A stretch of 64,000 bases of DNA. Source: CAMAVH01 sp035714115 (GTDB lineage: Bacteria; Pseudomonadota; Alphaproteobacteria; SMXQ01). The translations under genes were made by a program, and so were the position numbers. Shown here one piece after another: positions 50,088 to 59,627 of the stretch (positions are counted from its first letter, which is position 1; each line of letters begins with the position of its first letter). Below the pieces are notes generated by a model, which worked only from the letters and a program-made list of their open reading frames with translations, made no database searches and had not been told where the DNA came from. The stretch lies in assembly GCA_035714115.1 (NCBI GenBank), contig DASTMO010000051.1:1-64000 (forward strand). Reading direction: 5' to 3'.

Positions 50088-50609
50088 ATGGATATCGCAG
50101 TCTGGTCCGATCCTGAAACCCTGCCCGTTCATCGCGGCGAACTGCTGTGGGGGCGCCATCGCGTGCCTTGCGCCATCGGCAAGAGCGGCGTCAATCCCGA
50201 CAAGCGCGAAGGCGACGGCGCGACGCCGGCCGGGCGCTTTCCCTTGCGACGCGTGCTTTATCGCGCCGACCGCCTGACCTTGCCGCAGCTTACGCTGCCG
50301 GTCTCAGTCATCGAGCCGTCGAGCGGCTGGTGCGACGATCCCAACGACAAGGCCTACAACACGCAGGTGCTGCTGCCGCACAAGGGGCGCCATGAGCATC
50401 TGTGGCGGCTCGATCAGCTCTACGATGTGGTGGTGGTGATCGGCCATAACGACGCGCCGGTGCGGCGCGGCTACGGCAGCGCCGTCTTCATGCATGTGGC
50501 GACGCCCGACTACGGCCCGACCGAAGGCTGCGTCGCGCTCAAGCTCGACGATCTGATCGAATTGCTGGTCGCGGCCAAACCCGGCGACGATCTGATCGTC
50601 GCCGGTTAA
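50088..50609 (+). CDS. L,D-transpeptidase (YkuD) family protein
   Basis: 173 residues. IGKSGVNPDKREGDGATPAG starts the YkuD fold; VIGHNDAPVRRGYGSAVFMH and PTEGCVALKLDD carry the catalytic histidine and cysteine (Cys148). These enzymes make 3-3 crosslinks in murein or anchor proteins to it. No signal peptide is visible, which is common in this short alphaproteobacterial subgroup and leaves its location open. Its stop codon overlaps the convergent ynfA stop. Confidence 0.88.
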   Translation: MDIAVWSDPETLPVHRGELLWGRHRVPCAIGKSGVNPDKREGDGATPAGRFPLRRVLYRADRLTLPQLTLPVSVIEPSSGWCDDPNDKAYNTQVLLPHKGRHEHLWRLDQLYDVVVVIGHNDAPVRRGYGSAVFMHVATPDYGPTEGCVALKLDDLIELLVAAKPGDDLIVAG

Positions 50610-50938
50610 GAAAGACTGCTGCGAGGTCCGAAGAGGATAATCGCAGCGCCGATCAGGCAGACCGCGCCGCCGATGAGATCCCAGCGGTCGGGCCGCGCGC
50701 CTTCCACCAGCCACAGCCATAAAAGCGACGCGCAGATATAGACGCCGCCGTAAGCGGCATAAGCGCGTCCGGCATGGACGGCGTCGATGGTGGTGAGCAG
50801 CCAGGCGAAGAGGATCAACGCGGCCACGCCCGGCATCGCCCACCAGGCCGGCTGGCCCAACCGCAGCCAGGCCCAGAACGCGAAGCAGCCGGCGATTTCC
50901 GCCAGCGCCGCGGCCGCGTAAGCGATGAATGTCGCCAT
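50606..50938 (-). CDS. YnfA family membrane protein (UPF0060)
   Basis: 110 residues, four transmembrane helices, the usual size. AEIAGCFAFWAWLRLG and TIDAVHAGRAYAAYGGVYICAS are diagnostic. Family members are small-multidrug-resistance-like exporters. The ATG (50938) shares a base with the yggS stop codon (TGATG), so it is translationally coupled to that gene. The frame extends upstream only as a shadow. Confidence 0.93.
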   Translation of the reverse strand: MATFIAYAAAALAEIAGCFAFWAWLRLGQPAWWAMPGVAALILFAWLLTTIDAVHAGRAYAAYGGVYICASLLWLWLVEGARPDRWDLIGGAVCLIGAAIILFGPRSSLS

Positions 50939-51648
50939 CAGGCCTTCTCGGGATAATGGCGCTCGCCGAAAATCGCCGTGCCGACACGCACATGGGTCGC
51001 GCCGAGCCGCGCGGCGAGCGCATAATCGGCGCTCATGCCCATGCTGAGCTGGCTCAAGCCGGCGTCCTTGGCCAATTCGCGCAGCAGCGAGAAATGCAGC
51101 GCCGGCTCCTCGTCGACCGGCGGGATGCACATCAGGCCGACGACCGGCAGCTTCTTCTCGTCGATGCACCAGCGCGCGAAAGCGACCGCTTCCGCCGGCA
51201 AGATGCCGGCCTTCTGCACTTCCTCGCCGGTATTGACCTGCACGAACAGCTTGGGCCGCTTGTTCTGCTTGTCCATCTCGGCGGCGAGCGCCTCGGCGAG
51301 ACGCGCGCGATCCAACGATTGGATCACGTCGAACAAAGCCACCGCGTCGCGCGCCTTGTTGGTCTGCAACGGGCCGATCAAGTGCAATTCGAGATCGGAA
51401 TGATCTGCGCGCAGCGCCGGCCATTTGCCCTGCGCTTCCTGCACGCGATTTTCGCCGAACACGCGCTGGCCGGCGGCCAGCGCTTCGGCGGCGGCGGCGG
51501 CGTCATGGCCCTTGCTGACAGCGACGAGCGTAACGGCGGCCGGATCGCGGCCGCTCGCGCGCGCCGCTTCGGCGATCTCACCGCGCACCGCGACAAGATT
51601 GGCAGAGATGGCCGAGGCCGATTTGGGTTGTGCCGAGGTCTCTGACAT
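50938..51648 (-). CDS. YggS family PLP homeostasis protein
   Basis: 236 residues. Lys46 in TLVAVSKGHD binds PLP; FGENRVQEAQGKWP, HLIGPLQTNKA and GMSADYALAARLGATHVRVG are the family marks. It buffers pyridoxal phosphate and affects amino-acid balance. Cotranscribed with ynfA; divergent from the ThiE-like gene across 35 bases. Confidence 0.95.
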   Translation of the reverse strand: MSETSAQPKSASAISANLVAVRGEIAEAARASGRDPAAVTLVAVSKGHDAAAAAEALAAGQRVFGENRVQEAQGKWPALRADHSDLELHLIGPLQTNKARDAVALFDVIQSLDRARLAEALAAEMDKQNKRPKLFVQVNTGEEVQKAGILPAEAVAFARWCIDEKKLPVVGLMCIPPVDEEPALHFSLLRELAKDAGLSQLSMGMSADYALAARLGATHVRVGTAIFGERHYPEKA

Positions 51649-51683
51649 GTAGGATGTGCCGCGCCGACGGAGAAAGTGGATTA

Positions 51684-52388
51684 ATGGCTTCGAGTTTATC
51701 AGACGTCGCGCGTCATCTCAATTTGGCCCGGCAGCGAACAAGCCGCGCGGATGAACCGCGCGCGGACAAAACGCGGCATTTGCCGAGCCTCATCTTGATG
51801 ACCGATACCCGGCGCACGCATGACCCCGTGGCCGACGTGCTGCATTTGCCGCAAGGCTCGGCGGTGATCTACCGCCACTACGAGCTGGTGCCGCAGGCCC
51901 GCCTCGCCCTTGCCCGCATCCTGCGCGCGGCAACCTCGGCGCGAAAGGTCAAGCTTCTGATTGCCGACGACATGCGCATGGCTCTCGACGTGCGCGCGGA
52001 CGGCGTGCATTTTTCCGAAGGCGCGCTGCAACGCGCCGGACGGCAGCTGCGCAAGCTGCCGCATTGGCTGGTCACCGCCGCAGCCCACTCCGCCCCCGCG
52101 CTGCGCCGCGCCGCGCAGGCCGGCGTCACCGCCGCGTTGCTGTCGCCCGTCTTCATCACCATGAGCCACCCGGGCGCCGCAACGCTCGGCGCTTTACGTT
52201 TCGCGTCCCTGGTGCAGAGCAGCGTGCTCCCCGTCTACGGCCTCGGCGGCATCAACGAACGCAATGCGCGTCGCCTGCGCGGCACGGGAGCGGCCGGGAT
52301 CGCCGCCATCGGCGGATTGACCTTGCGCCGTCGCCACGGCAATCCGGGCGAAAACATCGACAACGATTTTCTCAGCTTCGGCTCATGA
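51684..52388 (+). CDS. Thiamine phosphate synthase/TenI-like protein
   Basis: 234 residues, TIM barrel. LLIADDMRMALDVRADGVHF and LLSPVFITMSHPGAATLG correspond to the pyrophosphate-binding loops of ThiE; the VYGLGGINERNARRL end matches GGI in ThiE. The HLGQxD motif of true ThiE is replaced by HFSEGA, so it may be a TenI-type paralogue rather than the thiamine enzyme. The first 35 residues are charged and not part of the fold. GGAG lies eleven bases before the ATG at 51684. Confidence 0.78.
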   Translation: MASSLSDVARHLNLARQRTSRADEPRADKTRHLPSLILMTDTRRTHDPVADVLHLPQGSAVIYRHYELVPQARLALARILRAATSARKVKLLIADDMRMALDVRADGVHFSEGALQRAGRQLRKLPHWLVTAAAHSAPALRRAAQAGVTAALLSPVFITMSHPGAATLGALRFASLVQSSVLPVYGLGGINERNARRLRGTGAAGIAAIGGLTLRRRHGNPGENIDNDFLSFGS

Positions 52389-52411
52389 GCGAATGGCGCT
52401 AAATTGACGCC

Positions 52412-53587
52412 ATGATTTCCTTCGCCGACATCCTGGCGCCGATCACCCCGGCGCAATTCTTCGCCGACTATCACGGCCGCCGCTGGCTGCATGTGCCCGG
52501 GGCCGGCAGCCCGCGCGGGGCGGACAAATTCGCTGCCGTCATGACGCGCGCCAAGCTGGACAGCCTGGTATCGACCATCGGCATCTGGAATGCGCAATCG
52601 CTGCAGCTGGCGCGCGACAGCGCCATGATCTCGGCGAAGGATTATTGCGATCCCGAAGGACGGCCTGATTCGCAAAAGCTTCAAGCGCTGCTGCGTGACG
52701 GCGCCAGCCTGGTTCTCAACGACATCGATCTGCAAGCGCCCGGTCTTTCGACCGTTTCCGCCTTGGCACAAGCGCTGGAAGACACTTTAGAAGCCAAGGC
52801 CCAAGCGAACCTTTACAGTTCGCCGCGCCAGCGTCAGGCGTTCGCCAGCCATTACGATTCGCACGACGTCTACGCCGCGCATATCGAAGGCGAGAAGCTT
52901 TGGCGGATTTACGAGGGCCGCGCCGAACTGCCGATCGAACATCCCGCTTATAAAAGTCAGTCCGCCGAAATCAACGACAAGGCCAAAGGCAAGGTCGTCG
53001 CCGAAGTTCTGATGAAGCCGGGCGATCTGCTCTACTTGCCGCGCGGCCAATATCACGACGCCATCGCGCAAACCGAACGCACCACGCATATTGCCTTCGG
53101 CGTCGTCGGCGTGATCGGCATGGATGTGGTGAGCGCGCTTTACGCCCGCGCTGTGGACGATGTGACGTTCCGCGCCGATCTGCCGCGGCGTCACGGGCAA
53201 GGACCGAATACCGGGCGCGCGCTGTTCGACGAGCGGGTCGCCGCGCTCGGTCGGCGCTTGGCCGAACTGGCGGCGGCGCCGGACGTGATCGCGGCGCTGC
53301 ATAACTTTCAAGACGAATACCGCTATCGCAGCAAGCGTCCGGAGATGCGCTATGAGCCGACCGCGCGCGACTTCAGCGTCGTCGCGCAGGGCGGCCGTTG
53401 GGCGCTCGCGCGCGCCGGCAAGGGCGTGCCGATCCCGCCGGGCCTCAACGAGCCCGTCGCTTGGATCGTCGGGCGCGAGAATTTCAGTGAAAACGAGCTG
53501 ACGAGCGCGTTTCCCCTGCTCGATGGCGATACGCGCGGCGAGTTGTTGCGCTCGCTGCTGTCGATGAAGGTGATCGCCGCAATCTAA
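52412..53587 (+). CDS. JmjC-domain oxygenase, ribosomal oxygenase (YcfD/RoxA)-like
   Basis: 391 residues, cytosolic. The Fe(II) facial triad reads His147-Tyr-Asp149 (SHYDSHDVYAAHIEG) with a distal His215 in RGQYHDAIAQ; GEKLWRIYEG and KPGDLLYLPRG fit the double-stranded beta helix. The helical and winged C-terminal part (about 240-391) resembles the dimerisation/WH domains of ribosomal oxygenases, which hydroxylate ribosomal protein residues using 2-oxoglutarate. The target is unproven. 23 bases after the ThiE-like gene. Confidence 0.82.
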   Translation: MISFADILAPITPAQFFADYHGRRWLHVPGAGSPRGADKFAAVMTRAKLDSLVSTIGIWNAQSLQLARDSAMISAKDYCDPEGRPDSQKLQALLRDGASLVLNDIDLQAPGLSTVSALAQALEDTLEAKAQANLYSSPRQRQAFASHYDSHDVYAAHIEGEKLWRIYEGRAELPIEHPAYKSQSAEINDKAKGKVVAEVLMKPGDLLYLPRGQYHDAIAQTERTTHIAFGVVGVIGMDVVSALYARAVDDVTFRADLPRRHGQGPNTGRALFDERVAALGRRLAELAAAPDVIAALHNFQDEYRYRSKRPEMRYEPTARDFSVVAQGGRWALARAGKGVPIPPGLNEPVAWIVGRENFSENELTSAFPLLDGDTRGELLRSLLSMKVIAAI

Positions 53588-53596
53588 GCGGCGCGT

Positions 53597-55465
53597 CTAC
53601 GAAAAGGCCGCGCTCAAATCGCGCTTCAAGGCGGCGAGAGCATCCGTCCAATCCCGGCTCTCGTTCTGGCGATAGAGCGGCATGCCCGGAAACCAGGGTG
53701 ATTCCTCCCCCTCGGCCATCCAGCGGAAATCCGGGGGCGCGGGGATCAGCACGCGGCAGGACCGCCCGACCATGGCGCGCAGATGGACGTTCGTGTTGCT
53801 GACGCAGACGTAATCGTCGATCTGCGCGAGCAGCGCCAGCATGCCTTCGAGATCGTCGTTCAACGCCGTCAGGTCGTGGACCGGCCTGCCGGCGGCGGCG
53901 GCCAAACCCTCGATCTCACCGGCTTGGGGCAGGCGCTGCAACGCCAGCAGCGTCCCCGGCAATCCGGCCAGCGCGCGGCCGATGTCCTCGAGCGGCGCGA
54001 GCTTGAACAGCGCTCCGAGGCGGTCTGCCGTCCCGGCGCGCCAGGTTACGCCGATGTAAGGCGCCGGTCCCAGCGCCGCCAGCCTCTCGGCGATCTCCGC
54101 AGCGCGCTCAGGCAGCGGCAGGACGCGCAACGTCGGCGGGATGTCGCTGATGGCGTGCATGTTCAAAAGATGCGGCAAGTCTCCGGCGACGAGGGCGCGA
54201 TCGGCGGCGGGCCGGCGGCTCCGATCCGTCACGACCGCGTCGAAGCCGGCGACACGAGACATTAGCCCGTGAATCTTGCCGCTGACTTCGGCAGCGACCC
54301 GCGCCGCGCCGCGCTGGCGCAAGGGCGCCTGGAAGCGCAAAAAGAAAATCTCGTCGCCGAGACCCTGCTCGCCAAGCAGCAGAAAGGACCGGCCTTCGAT
54401 GTCGCGCGCCGCCAACAGTTCATTCGAAGCATGGGACGCGAGATCAGCGCGAAAGTCGCGCGCCGCATAATCGCGCCAGCCGTCTTCGAACTTGCCCGAT
54501 GTGAGAAGCGCCATGCTTCGGTTGTGGCGCGCCCGGCGGTAATCCGGCTTAAGGTGCAAGGCCTCGTCATAAGCGGCGATGGCCGCGCCGTATCGCATCT
54601 TTGCTTCAAAGCAAGTGCCGATATGTGAATGGACTTCGGCAACGCCCGGCTTCAAAACGAGCGCGCGCTCGAACGACGCCAGCGCTTCGTCATACCGTCC
54701 GGCGCGTTTGAGAGAGTTGCCGTAGGACACATGAATGATCGGGCTTTGCGGCGCCAGCGCCAGTGCGCGGCGCAACACGGCGAGAGATTCCTCGGTCTCG
54801 CCCGCTTCATGCAAGGCGACGCCGAGACTGTTGAGCGTGACGGCGTTTGACGGATCGGCGGCGGCGGCGCGGCGCAGCGGGGCAAGCGCCGCGGCGGCTT
54901 GGTCTTCCAGCAAAAATGCTTGGCCTTGATTGGCAAGCGCATGCGCGTTGTTCGGATCGAGCGCGAGGGCTCGGGCGATGGCGGCCCGCGCCTCGACGGG
55001 CTGGCCCTGTTCGAGAAACAGCGTTGCAAGATTGTTGAGCGGCGCGATATCGCGCGGCGCGGCGCGCGCTGCTTTGCGCAGCATGTCCGCCGCGCCGGCG
55101 AAATCGCCCGCGGCACGCAGCGTGAGGGCAAGCTGTTGGCAAAAGCCGGGCTGGTCGGGAGCGAGCTTCGCCGCCTGGCGCAAAGATGCGAGCGCGCCGG
55201 CCGCATCGCCGCGCGCCTGCTTGGCCTTGGCAAGATTGGCGTGATAGAGCGCTTCGCGCGGCCGTGCGGCGACGGCTTGCGCGATACGCGCTTCGGCCGC
55301 GGCGGCATCTCCGCGTTGCAGGCGCAGCATGCCCGACAGATTCAACGCGTCTGCATTCTTTGGATCGGTGGCGAGCAGATTGTCGTAGAGCCTGGCGGCC
55401 TCGTCGAGACGGCCGGCCTTGTGAGCGGCCAGCGCCGCCTGCAAAGGGCCGGACGCGCCCGTCAC
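53597..55465 (-). CDS. TPR protein with glycosyltransferase-like C-terminal domain (paralogue A)
   Basis: 622 residues: about ten TPR units (residues 8-350), then a domain with LLGEQGLGDEIFFLRF, GPAPYIGVTWRAGT and VHDLTALNDDLEGMLALLAQIDDYVCVSNTNVH, a pattern seen in TPR proteins with a GT-B-like or ADP-heptose-transferase-like C-terminus. The C-terminal third is closely similar to the protein encoded at 56208-57875. The GTG start at 55465 overlaps the stop of the glycosyltransferase as GTGA. Likely role in glycan or surface-protein modification (inference). Confidence 0.82.
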   Translation of the reverse strand: MTGASGPLQAALAAHKAGRLDEAARLYDNLLATDPKNADALNLSGMLRLQRGDAAAAEARIAQAVAARPREALYHANLAKAKQARGDAAGALASLRQAAKLAPDQPGFCQQLALTLRAAGDFAGAADMLRKAARAAPRDIAPLNNLATLFLEQGQPVEARAAIARALALDPNNAHALANQGQAFLLEDQAAAALAPLRRAAAADPSNAVTLNSLGVALHEAGETEESLAVLRRALALAPQSPIIHVSYGNSLKRAGRYDEALASFERALVLKPGVAEVHSHIGTCFEAKMRYGAAIAAYDEALHLKPDYRRARHNRSMALLTSGKFEDGWRDYAARDFRADLASHASNELLAARDIEGRSFLLLGEQGLGDEIFFLRFQAPLRQRGAARVAAEVSGKIHGLMSRVAGFDAVVTDRSRRPAADRALVAGDLPHLLNMHAISDIPPTLRVLPLPERAAEIAERLAALGPAPYIGVTWRAGTADRLGALFKLAPLEDIGRALAGLPGTLLALQRLPQAGEIEGLAAAAGRPVHDLTALNDDLEGMLALLAQIDDYVCVSNTNVHLRAMVGRSCRVLIPAPPDFRWMAEGEESPWFPGMPLYRQNESRDWTDALAALKRDLSAAFS

Positions 55466-56166
55466 GGATGCGCCAGCCGGGCGGCCTCGGCCAGCCACAA
55501 GTCGGCATAATCGACGTTCTGCCATTCGGCAAACCAGGGGCCGCCGCGCGTGTAATGCACCACCGCCGGCGCGCCGACCGCAGGCTTGGCGCTCCAACCT
55601 TCAAGCCAGTTCCAGGTTTCCGGCAAAGCGCCGATCGCCGCATCTTCGAGCCACTGAAAACGATGCAGGAACGCGCCGCTTTCGCGATTGGCGACATCGG
55701 CCGTCAATTGCCGCGTCTGCGCATGGCCGCAATTAAACAAGATCAGGCTCGACCAGTTCTTGCGCGGATATGTCGTCTGAATCTTGCCGTCCATTTTGGT
55801 CGTTTCTGTCGGACGGTAATCATGCTGCACGCAGAGCGCGCCGTAACGCGCGGCATTTTCCGCCGTGGCGTAGGCAGCCAAGCCAGCGATGTCCGCGGTC
55901 CAAAGAAAATCGCAATCGCAAAACAGCGCCCAGCCGTCATAGCCGGCGAGATGCGGCACGAGGAATCGCGTGTAGGTGAATTCGGTCGAAGCCAGCGGAT
56001 CGGCGTCGCGCCGGTAGAGCCCTTGCGCGCGCAATTCACCTTGCTTGAGCGGGACGACGTCGACAGGGATCGAGGCGTGACGCAGCAAGGAATTGCGGCA
56101 AACGTCGTAAGCAATTTCCTCGCGGCTGTCCCAGCCGACAAACACACGGAAAGGCGATGCGGACAA
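55462..56166 (-). CDS. Glycosyltransferase of the GT-A (GT8-like) type
   Basis: 234 residues. FVGWDSREEIAYDVCRNSLL begins the fold, STEFTYTRFLVPHL follows, and the DxD motif is in WALFCDCDFLWTADI. Such enzymes use nucleotide-sugars in cell-surface glycan synthesis. The start appears to be TTG at 56166 with AGGA eight bases before; no ATG fits. It lies between the two TPR paralogues and is coupled to the downstream one by GTGA. Confidence 0.78.
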   Translation of the reverse strand: MSASPFRVFVGWDSREEIAYDVCRNSLLRHASIPVDVVPLKQGELRAQGLYRRDADPLASTEFTYTRFLVPHLAGYDGWALFCDCDFLWTADIAGLAAYATAENAARYGALCVQHDYRPTETTKMDGKIQTTYPRKNWSSLILFNCGHAQTRQLTADVANRESGAFLHRFQWLEDAAIGALPETWNWLEGWSAKPAVGAPAVVHYTRGGPWFAEWQNVDYADLWLAEAARLAHP

Positions 56167-56207
56167 AATGGCGATCCTGATGCGTTACATAGGAGTTCTA
56201 ATATATC

Positions 56208-57875
56208 TCAGGACGGCGAGCGGAACACGGCCTTGAGATCTTGCGATAGGCGGGCCAGGGCGGCATCCCAGGCTCCGTCCGCCGCCTGACGATAGATGCG
56301 CGTGCCAGGAAACCACGGCGACGCGTCGCCGGAAGCCATCCAGCGCCAGTCCGGCGGCATCGGCACCAACACGCGTGACGGCAGGCCGAGGCTCTGGCGC
56401 AAATGCACGTTGGTGTTGCTGACGGCGGCATATTCGTCGAGCAGCGCCAACAGTGCGTGCATTTCGACGAGGTCGTCATTGAGCGATGTCAAATCATGGA
56501 CCGGCGCGCCCGCTGCCGCCGCGACGGCGTCGATCTCGCCGGCCATGGGCGCGCGCTGCAGCGCCAATATCGCGCCCGGCCAGCCGCGCACCGCCTGCGC
56601 GACGGCTGCAAGCGGCGCCTCCTTGAACAACGCGCCGTTCTTGTCGATGCCGCTGCGCCAGGTGAGACCGAGATAAGGCGCCGGCCCGAGAGCGGCGAGG
56701 CGCTCACGCAGCGCCGCCAGACGAGCTTCGTTGGGCTTAAGAGCGAGAGGCGGCGCTGTCACCTCCTCGCCTAGGACATAGGGCAGATCATCGATCAGCA
56801 GTCTTATGTCCGCCGTAGGCTGAGCGTCATCGGCCAACAGTTCGTCGATGAATGCGGCGCCGCCTAACAAGGGGGCGAGTTTCGCGCCAGGCCGATAGGA
56901 GATGCGCGCGCCGCGCGCCTTCAATGCCGGCGCGTAGCGCAGGAAAAAGAGTTCGTCGCCGAAACCCTGATTGCCGGCGAGGAAGATTTTCCGCCCGGCA
57001 AGATCTGCGGGCAGGCGCGACAAGCCCGCCGCTCGATCGGCGTGAAAGGCGCGGGCCGACGGCCGAAAACGATAATCCTCCCAGCCTTGGGCGAAATGCC
57101 CATCGGCCAGACGCTGCAACGCGCGAGCAAACCGGCCTTCGGCGTAGTCTGGATTTATCTGCAGCGCGCGCTCGTAAGCCGCCATGGCTTCGCTCATTTG
57201 GCCCATGGCGCGCAAGGCAGCGCCCAAATGAGTCCAAGTTTCCGCCGGCGCCGCGCCGCTCTCGAGCGCGCGGCGAAAATCGCTCGCCGCTTCGGCCGGA
57301 CGACGCAGGCGAAAATGCGCATGTCCGAGATTGCTCCAGGCCGCGCCGTAGCCCGGCTCCAGCGCCAGCGCTTGACGAAGCGGCGCCTCCGCCTCGCGCA
57401 GCTGCTCCGCCCGCAGCAGCGCCGCGCCGAGATTGTTCCAAGCCATCGCATCCTGCGGCGCGCTTTGCGTCGCCCGGCGCAAGAGCGCGATCGCCTCTTC
57501 GACGCGGCCCAGCGCCAAATAGACCTGACCGAGATTGATCAGCGCCGGCCCATGATCGGGCTGCTCCTCGAGCGCGCGGCGCAACGGCTCCGCCGCGTCT
57601 TCGAAACGCTGCAGGGCGGACAGCGCCGCTCCCAGATTGCTCAAGGCCTTGATAAAGCGCGGCGCGGCGGCCAGCGCAGCGCGATAGCGCGTGATCGCGC
57701 CGGCGACATCGCCGCGCTGCGCGGCCAGCGCGCCGCTCAGGCAAAGCGCGCCGGGATCGGCCGCGTCGGCGGCCAAAATCTGACCGCAGAGATGGTCCGC
57801 CTCCGCCAAACGCCCCGCTTGAGCTGCGGCGATGGCTTGGCGGAGCGCCTCGTTCGGTTCGGGTTGCGGCGTCAT
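56208..57875 (-). CDS. TPR protein with glycosyltransferase-like C-terminal domain (paralogue B)
   Basis: 555 residues: about seven TPRs (residues 10-260; for example AWNNLGAALLRAEQLREAE), then the same C-terminal domain as its neighbour: LAGNQGFGDELFFLRYAPAL, GPAPYLGLTWRSG, VHDLTSLNDDLVEMHALLALLDEY and WFPGTRIYRQ. The two clearly arose by duplication. First gene of the minus-strand cluster, 41 bases before the glycosyltransferase. A repeat CCCGGTTCTGA/CCCGGCTCTGA lies just upstream of its start. Confidence 0.82.
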   Translation of the reverse strand: MTPQPEPNEALRQAIAAAQAGRLAEADHLCGQILAADAADPGALCLSGALAAQRGDVAGAITRYRAALAAAPRFIKALSNLGAALSALQRFEDAAEPLRRALEEQPDHGPALINLGQVYLALGRVEEAIALLRRATQSAPQDAMAWNNLGAALLRAEQLREAEAPLRQALALEPGYGAAWSNLGHAHFRLRRPAEAASDFRRALESGAAPAETWTHLGAALRAMGQMSEAMAAYERALQINPDYAEGRFARALQRLADGHFAQGWEDYRFRPSARAFHADRAAGLSRLPADLAGRKIFLAGNQGFGDELFFLRYAPALKARGARISYRPGAKLAPLLGGAAFIDELLADDAQPTADIRLLIDDLPYVLGEEVTAPPLALKPNEARLAALRERLAALGPAPYLGLTWRSGIDKNGALFKEAPLAAVAQAVRGWPGAILALQRAPMAGEIDAVAAAAGAPVHDLTSLNDDLVEMHALLALLDEYAAVSNTNVHLRQSLGLPSRVLVPMPPDWRWMASGDASPWFPGTRIYRQAADGAWDAALARLSQDLKAVFRSPS

Positions 57876-58403
57876 GAGGTCTGAGGAGCCCGGTTCTGAA
57901 AGGCCCGGCTCTGAGAAAACCGGCGAAAATCAATTTCGCTGCTGTAGCACAGTCCGCTCCTCCTGCCAGCTTGCCTCCAGGCCGGTCGGCGGACTGAAAT
58001 CAGAGGTTCGAACTACATCATATTGTGGTCCCCAAACGGTTATCTCTAGGGATTGAAGAATATCTTCCCGAATGGATTATTTTTCTTAAAAATCAAACAG
58101 ATAACCAGCTCTGTTAAGTTTATTGATTGCTTCGGACGCGGCAGAATTCATCTAACTATATGATTTATTACAAGTTTTCGGCCTATGTGGCGAAAATGCG
58201 ACGGGGGTCGGCGAAATTTTTCGCCTGGATTGTAAGCACATACGGGAAAGGGTATCCAAACTGCGTGCTTTTAGGCACGGGTCCGGCAGAGGGGGTTCCT
58301 TGGCTGGATAACGGGACGGAGCAAGTAGCGCGGCCCAAATCACTGTTCCAAATGGTCCCTCGTCGACGGATTTGCAGGGGGATTAAACCGGAGGTTTATC
58401 GGT
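57876..58403 (+). promoter_or_regulatory. Long control region and leader of the porin gene
   Basis: 528 bases without a credible gene. The part 58010-58170 is markedly AT-rich and likely holds the porin promoter. GGCGAAATTTTTCGCC (58210-58225) is an almost unbroken palindrome. The ribosome binding site GGAGG is enclosed in TAAACC-GGA-GGTTTA (58384-58398), a 6-bp hairpin that could limit or tune translation. The ORF starting at 58127 has no start signal and overlaps the porin gene, so I reject it. Confidence 0.5.
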
Positions 58404-59588
58404 ATGAAGAAACTGCTTTTGGGCTCGACGGCCCTCGTCGGCGCGTCTTTCGCGGCGACCGCTGCTCTAGCGGCCCCGGAAGTTCGCCTCGGCGGCTACC
58501 TTGATTTCCAGGCCGGCTTTGCCAGCCAGGACACTGACGGCTTCGGCCCCGCCCCGGGCGTCCCGACGGTCAGCTCCGAGCGCGGCTTCGGCTTCCTGAC
58601 GGACACCGAGCTGCTCATCCGCGCCAGCGACAAGCTGGACAACGGCCTGGCTTGGTCGGTGAAGATCGAACTCGAGGCTGACGCCGACACGGTCAACCCG
58701 GGCTCGAACGACAACGCCGACGAGGTCTCGCTGGTGTTCTCGGGCAGCTGGGGTCAGCTGACCCTCGGTAACGAAGACGGCCCGGTCGATGCCAAGAACT
58801 ACGCTGGCGACGGCGCGATCACCGGCATCGGCGTGACTGGCGCCCGCGGCTTCCGCCGTTGGACCGACACGCGCTCGTTCGGCAACAACCTGTGGGTTGC
58901 CGGTACCGATCCGCAGAACACGTCCGACGCGACGAAGATCATGTACTACACCCCGACGATCGCCGGCTTCCAGTTCGGCGTGTCGTACTCGGCCGACAGC
59001 CAGGATAACGGCGCGTCGCGTTCGACGGACGGCGGTGCGACCTCCACCAGCGCCTTCGAGAACTGGTGGGAACTCGGCGCCAGCTACGACCTGAAGGTCA
59101 ACGACGACCTGGCCCTCGGCTTCACGGTCGCCGGCTCGCTCGCCGACGCCGAAAACCAGCAGACCACGGAAGACATCAAGGCGTGGTTGGTCAGCGCGAA
59201 GGCTGAGTTCGGCGGCTTCACCGTCGCGGTCGGCTACGGCGATGACGGCAAGTCTGGTGCGACCAAGGGTCTCACCAACGCCGACACCTCGGGCTACAGC
59301 GCTCAAGTGAAGTACGTGACCGGCCCGTATCAGGTCGGCCTCGGCTACATGCACAACAAGCAGGGCGCGAACGCCGGCACCGGCACCGCCACCACGGTCG
59401 CTGGCGTCTCGTCCAACAACGCCGAGTTCACCTCCGACACCTTCACCCTGGGTGCTCAGTACACCCTCGGCGCTGGTCTGGTCGTGTACGCCGATACCTG
59501 GTACTTCACCAACGACAGCGATGGCATGTACAACTCCTCGGAGAACAGCGCCATCGGTATCCTGATCGGTACCCGCGCCACGTTCTAA
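58404..59588 (+). CDS. Gram-negative outer-membrane porin
   Basis: 394 residues. A 23-residue signal peptide (MKKLLLGSTALVGASFAATA...) is followed by strands beginning VRLGGYLDFQAG and many alternating beta segments ending in ...IGILIGTRATF with a terminal phenylalanine. GQLTLGNEDGPVDA is the porin loop signature near residue 113. It forms a general diffusion pore in the outer membrane. Its codon choice is visibly more restricted than neighbours (GGC, ACC, CTG, AAC), as for highly expressed genes. A strong terminator follows. Confidence 0.93.
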   Translation: MKKLLLGSTALVGASFAATAALAAPEVRLGGYLDFQAGFASQDTDGFGPAPGVPTVSSERGFGFLTDTELLIRASDKLDNGLAWSVKIELEADADTVNPGSNDNADEVSLVFSGSWGQLTLGNEDGPVDAKNYAGDGAITGIGVTGARGFRRWTDTRSFGNNLWVAGTDPQNTSDATKIMYYTPTIAGFQFGVSYSADSQDNGASRSTDGGATSTSAFENWWELGASYDLKVNDDLALGFTVAGSLADAENQQTTEDIKAWLVSAKAEFGGFTVAVGYGDDGKSGATKGLTNADTSGYSAQVKYVTGPYQVGLGYMHNKQGANAGTGTATTVAGVSSNNAEFTSDTFTLGAQYTLGAGLVVYADTWYFTNDSDGMYNSSENSAIGILIGTRATF

Positions 59589-59627
59589 GACGGATCTTCG
59601 GTCCGTCCGCGAACAGCGGAGCGTTTG

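Noticed and set aside
58127..58504. ORF of 125 codons before and into the porin gene
   Set aside because: No ribosome binding site, atypical composition and overlap with the porin signal peptide in another frame; the region is better read as a leader.
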